Positions 7,020 through 8,543 of a stretch of DNA of 8,543 nucleotides are shown here, piece by piece. Origin of the DNA: Actinomycetota bacterium (lineage in GTDB: Bacteria; Actinomycetota; Actinomycetes; Nanopelagicales; Nanopelagicaceae); assembly GCA_947503395.1 (NCBI GenBank), contig CANNDP010000042.1, forward strand, positions 1 to 8,543, given 5' to 3'. The first letter of the stretch is position 1, and every line of letters starts with the position of its first letter. Position numbers and translations under genes: made by a program. A model generated the notes under the pieces. It was given only the letters and a program-made list of their open reading frames with translations. It was not told where the DNA came from and did not search any database.

Positions 7020-7897
7020 TAAGCCTTAGCGCCCCATCTATTGGTTAGCCAGATAAAAATAGGAACCATAATCACTGAAAAGAGAGCAGCTGGCCCCCAG
7101 GCAACCTCTGGCACGGTAAGCAGGCTAACTGAAGGAAGGGCTGAATCTTGGCTCGATACTAGAAGCGCTGCCAGTAAGTTATTGGCAAAGTGCGCACCGA
7201 TCGCTAGCTCCAGGCTCTGATCTCGATAAGTCACCCAGGCCAACATAAATCCTGTTGCTCCATAGCTAATGATTGGAAAGAGGAGTTCGTTGCCCGCTAC
7301 TTCAGGGTTTGCAAGATGAGGAAGAGAGAAGATAGCGCCGCTAAGAATTGAGATACTCCATTGCTTCTTCTTTCCATTATCAAGCCAGCGCTGAATCCAG
7401 CCTCTAAAGAAGAGCTCCTCTGCTGTTGTTTGAATCGGTAGGAGAGTAAGAGCAATTAGTAGGTAGGGCAGAAAAGCTGAAGCTTTAAAACTAAAAGTGT
7501 AGGAATCCCAATTAAGGATTAAATCAAGTGAGCCAAAAGCAATTGAAATCAGTGCAAGGGATGCAAAGCCAATCCAAGTTCTCTTATATGAGTATTTATG
7601 GCGGGAGGTAAAGAGGCTCTTTAAATCCTTCTTCAAAAAGATGCGATAGGCCAGAAGCGTTGCAAGAAGTAATGGCAGAAACGAGATCAAAACAGTTGCT
7701 GCGCTACTCCAAGCTGGCAGGGCCCTAATTGCGGAGATATCCTCATCAGCTGTTGAAAAGAGCAGCTCAACATTAAGGTCGAAGTAGGAGGCCAGTAAGA
7801 AGGTTAAGCCCAGGCCCAATACTTGCCAGGTGGTTACGATAAATAGGGTTCCAATAATCCAGCGCCAGAGGCGGGGGCGAGAGCTAGGACTGTCCAT
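7016..7897 (-). CDS. CPBP family intramembrane metalloprotease (CAAX protease/bacteriocin-processing-like)
   Basis: This encodes a 293-residue multi-pass membrane protein. The three conserved motifs of the CPBP (Abi/Rce1-like) family are present: EELFFR at 160-165 with E160, E161 and R165; F190xxxH194 in FSLPH; and HFANN at 236-240. Together these form the expected metal-binding, glutamate-type catalytic site, so it should be an active membrane protease. Hydrophobic helices fall at about 13-37, 66-87, 107-130, 142-160, 181-195, 205-225 and 267-287. Substrates of bacterial members are mostly unknown. Nothing nearby looks like a bacteriocin precursor or a prenylation-type substrate. The ATG at 7897-7895 has only a weak purine-rich leader (GAAAGAA). 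It follows the terminator of the histone-like gene, so it probably has its own promoter, not identified. Its TAG overlaps the dioxygenase stop by 4 nt. Confidence 0.88.
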   Translation of the reverse strand: MDSPSSRPRLWRWIIGTLFIVTTWQVLGLGLTFLLASYFDLNVELLFSTADEDISAIRALPAWSSAATVLISFLPLLLATLLAYRIFLKKDLKSLFTSRHKYSYKRTWIGFASLALISIAFGSLDLILNWDSYTFSFKASAFLPYLLIALTLLPIQTTAEELFFRGWIQRWLDNGKKKQWSISILSGAIFSLPHLANPEVAGNELLFPIISYGATGFMLAWVTYRDQSLELAIGAHFANNLLAALLVSSQDSALPSVSLLTVPEVAWGPAALFSVIMVPIFIWLTNRWGAKAY

Positions 7898-7944
7898 TTG
7901 AGTATTCTTTCAAAGTTTTGCGCGATGAGTTGTTAGGCAAAGAG

Positions 7945-7975
7945 AAAAGCCCGGCGCATATGCAGCCGGGCTTTT
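7945..7975 (-). terminator. Rho-independent terminator of the histone-like gene
   Basis: An 11 bp perfect stem pairs AAAAGCCCGGC (7945-7955) with GCCGGGCTTTT (7965-7975). The 9 nt loop GCATATGCA contains a small palindrome. On the minus strand it is followed by TTTTCTCTTTG, and on the plus strand the stem ends in TTTTT, so it could work in both directions. It lies 21 nt after the stop of the histone-like gene and 48 nt before the start of the protease gene. Confidence 0.93.
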
Positions 7976-7995
7976 TCCGTAAATCTAAAGCGTGC

Positions 7996-8199
7996 TTACT
8001 TAGCAGCTTTCTTACGACGACGACGCTTTGGGGCAGCCTTTGCAGCAGCCTTCTTACGACGACGCTTTGGAGCTGCCTTCTTAGCAGCAGCTTTCTTACG
8101 ACGACGACGCTTTGGGGCAGCCTTTGCAGCAGCCTTCTTACGACGACGCTTTGGTGCTGCCTTCTTAGCAGCAGCTTTCTTACGACGCTTTGCAGCCAC
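7996..8199 (-). CDS. Histone H1-like Lys/Arg/Ala-rich repeat protein
   Basis: This encodes 67 residues with only five amino acids: 24 Ala, 22 Lys, 16 Arg, 4 Pro and the initiator Met. There are 38 basic residues and no acidic ones. Four 14-residue units alternate KKAAAKKAAPKRRR and KKAAAKAAPKRRRR (residues 7-62), then KKAAK. It resembles the basic tail of actinobacterial HU and histone H1-like proteins such as chlamydial Hc2, without any folded HU domain. Nucleic-acid binding or compaction is the likely role, by inference. The GTG start at 8199-8197 is supported by AAAGGAA at 8212-8206, 7 nt upstream. All 16 Arg codons are CGT and 19 of 22 Lys codons are AAG, a bias that suggests strong expression. 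It is a stand-alone transcription unit with a long AT-rich leader and its own terminator. A plus-strand open frame over the same bases is a repeat shadow. Confidence 0.82.
   Translation of the reverse strand: MAAKRRKKAAAKKAAPKRRRKKAAAKAAPKRRRRKKAAAKKAAPKRRRKKAAAKAAPKRRRRKKAAK
8003..8187. repeat. 84 bp tandem direct repeat within the histone-like gene, about 2.2 copies
   Basis: With a period of 84 bases, 8003-8086 and 8087-8170 match at all but one position (A at 8071, T at 8155). A partial third copy starts at 8171. The single difference is a synonymous Ala codon change (GCT/GCA). Each 84 bp unit is itself two diverged 42 bp subunits encoding the two kinds of 14-residue block. Near identity at silent positions points to recent duplication or ongoing homogenisation. 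Confidence 0.92.
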
Positions 8200-8205
8200 G
8201 TAGTG

Positions 8206-8212
8206 TTCCTTT
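8206..8212 (-). promoter_or_regulatory. Ribosome binding site for the histone-like gene
   Basis: On the minus strand AAAGGAA (8212-8206) has its AGGA core 7 nt before the GTG at 8199. This fixes the unusual GTG start and argues against reading the adjacent frames, which have no such site. Confidence 0.75.
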
Positions 8213-8218
8213 CAGAAT

Positions 8219-8239
8219 GGTTCGATCCGTCACCGAACC
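8219..8239 (-). promoter_or_regulatory. Small hairpin in the leader of the histone-like gene
   Basis: GGTTCG (8219-8224) pairs with CGAACC (8234-8239) around a 9 nt loop, and ends 6 nt before the ribosome binding site on the minus strand. A second, overlapping small hairpin, CCTG-TTG-CAGG (8238-8248), shares two of its bases, so the two could be alternatives. There is no T-run, so this is not a terminator. Its role is unknown; it might protect the mRNA end or regulate translation. Confidence 0.35.
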
Positions 8240-8407
8240 TGTTGCAGGCAAATCGTGACACTTATTGGCCAAAGTTTCCACTATTTGGGGAAAATAAATT
8301 GGGTGCGTGTCGGATTACTTTTTCTAAAAAATGTGTGTATCGCGCAATTTTTATCCCTCTTTTTACTCACTTTTTATGCGTGAATATCGCGATTTTCGCA
8401 AAACTGA

Positions 8408-8432
8408 AGAAAAAAAGGCTTTTCAAGACCTT
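8408..8432 (-). terminator. Probable Rho-independent terminator for a gene at the right edge
   Basis: On the minus strand AAGG-CTT (8432-8425, with one bulged base at 8428) pairs with AAGCCTT (8421-8415) across a 3 nt GAA loop. It is followed directly by a run of seven T residues. The stem is short and less GC-rich than the other two terminators. It begins about 30 nt after the stop of the partial open frame at 8463, which fits a gene entering from the right. Confidence 0.55.
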
Positions 8433-8462
8433 GTTACTTAAGGGTAGGGGGATAAAAATATT

Positions 8463-8543
8463 TTAAATATTTTCCCTATTTTTGCGCACTTTTGCCTCTT
8501 TGAGGGCATATTCATTGGTCCGAACATCATAGCTACGAAACTT
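8463..8543 (-). CDS. Possible C-terminal end of an unidentified minus-strand gene
   Basis: A frame is open from the window edge for 26 codons to a TAA at 8465-8463. The residues are mainly charged (KFRSYDVRTNEYALKEAKV, then RKNRENI), which looks more protein-like than the alternative open frame in this AT-rich stretch. The only support is the composition and the terminator that follows. It is too short to assign to a family and could be chance. Confidence 0.28.
   Translation of the reverse strand, partial: KFRSYDVRTNEYALKEAKVRKNRENI

Larger units (their letters stand above)
8200..8462. other. AT-rich non-coding leader with phased A/T tracts
   Basis: No convincing gene lies in these 263 bases. 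The part from about 8280 is strongly AT-rich. Short A/T tracts at 8326-8331, 8348-8352, 8360-8364, 8371-8375 and 8393-8396 have centres separated by about 21.5, 12, 11 and 21.5 bases. That is close to one or two helical turns, the pattern of intrinsically curved DNA. The promoter of the histone-like gene must be here, but no hexamer pair stands out. A perfect palindrome TTGGCCAA sits at 8265-8272. Confidence 0.5.

Noticed and set aside
7004..7033. GGCGC/GCGCC inverted repeat at the dioxygenase-protease junction as a bidirectional terminator
   Set aside because: Only 5 bp of stem around a 20 nt loop and no T-run on either side.
8003..8187. Possible CRISPR-like array
   Set aside because: The repeats are contiguous with no unique spacers, and they encode an uninterrupted protein frame.
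8213..8239. GGTTCGATCC resembling a tRNA T-arm
   Set aside because: The flanking bases do not form the 5 bp T-stem, and no acceptor, anticodon arm or CCA end can be placed around it.
7884..8261. Alternative minus-strand frame of 125 codons with Arg/Leu/Val repeats
   Set aside because: It is a frame-shifted reading of the same 84 bp repeat, continues through the terminator, and lacks the ribosome site that supports the 67-residue frame.
7918..8466. Long plus-strand open frame across the histone-like gene
   Set aside because: The Leu/Ser/Thr-rich repeats are just the reverse complement of the Lys/Arg/Ala repeats, and the frame runs through a terminator and an AT-rich leader.
8340..8470. Possible replication origin because of AT-richness and TTTTTATCC words
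   Set aside because: No cluster of DnaA-box matches (TTATCCACA type) and no origin-linked genes are seen.

Overview
The window looks like chromosomal DNA from a small-genome, fairly low-GC actinobacterium. A freshwater planktonic lineage of the acI / Nanopelagicales kind is my best guess. This is inference from family resemblance and gene packing, not a database match. Three things point that way: a DppB-type permease with a large internal membrane insertion that I recall from other Actinobacteria, a small membrane protein resembling actinobacterial PH-domain proteins, and a Lys/Ala-rich histone-like protein resembling the tail of actinobacterial HU. Genes are tightly packed, with overlapping stops, overlapping starts and 2-4 nt junctions.

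Left part (1-5856) is a peptide-type ABC importer. It holds the C-terminal half of a family 5 substrate-binding protein (1-816), a strong intergenic terminator hairpin (848-909), permease 1 (968-2512), permease 2 (2509-3594, 4 nt overlap), and a double-ATPase protein carrying DppD and DppF halves (4213-5856). Between permease 2 and the ATPase lies an opposite-strand gene for a three-helix membrane protein with a PH-like domain (4214-3585). Its stop lies inside the permease 2 gene, and its start codon shares the CATG tetranucleotide with the ATPase start. The importer operon therefore appears to be split by, and transcribed antisense across, an intact gene.

Two bases after the ATPase stop comes an indoleamine 2,3-dioxygenase family gene (5859-7019), probably co-transcribed. 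A possible reading is uptake of peptides or tryptophan coupled to oxidative opening of the indole ring, but substrate specificity cannot be read from the sequence.

Right part (7016-8543) is on the minus strand. A CPBP (CAAX protease/bacteriocin-processing-like) membrane protein gene ends in a 4 nt convergent overlap with the dioxygenase gene. Upstream of it, separated by an excellent Rho-independent terminator (7945-7975), is a GTG-started 67-residue protein made only of Met, Ala, Lys, Arg and Pro, encoded by an almost perfect 84 bp tandem repeat. Its roughly 260 bp leader is AT-rich with helically phased A/T tracts and a small hairpin just before the ribosome binding site. At the right edge a terminator and a short open frame suggest the tail end of another minus-strand gene.

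No tRNA, rRNA, CRISPR array, insertion sequence or phage gene was seen. The points most worth a second look are the antisense-split transporter operon, the minimal repeat-built histone-like gene, and the dioxygenase attached to the importer.
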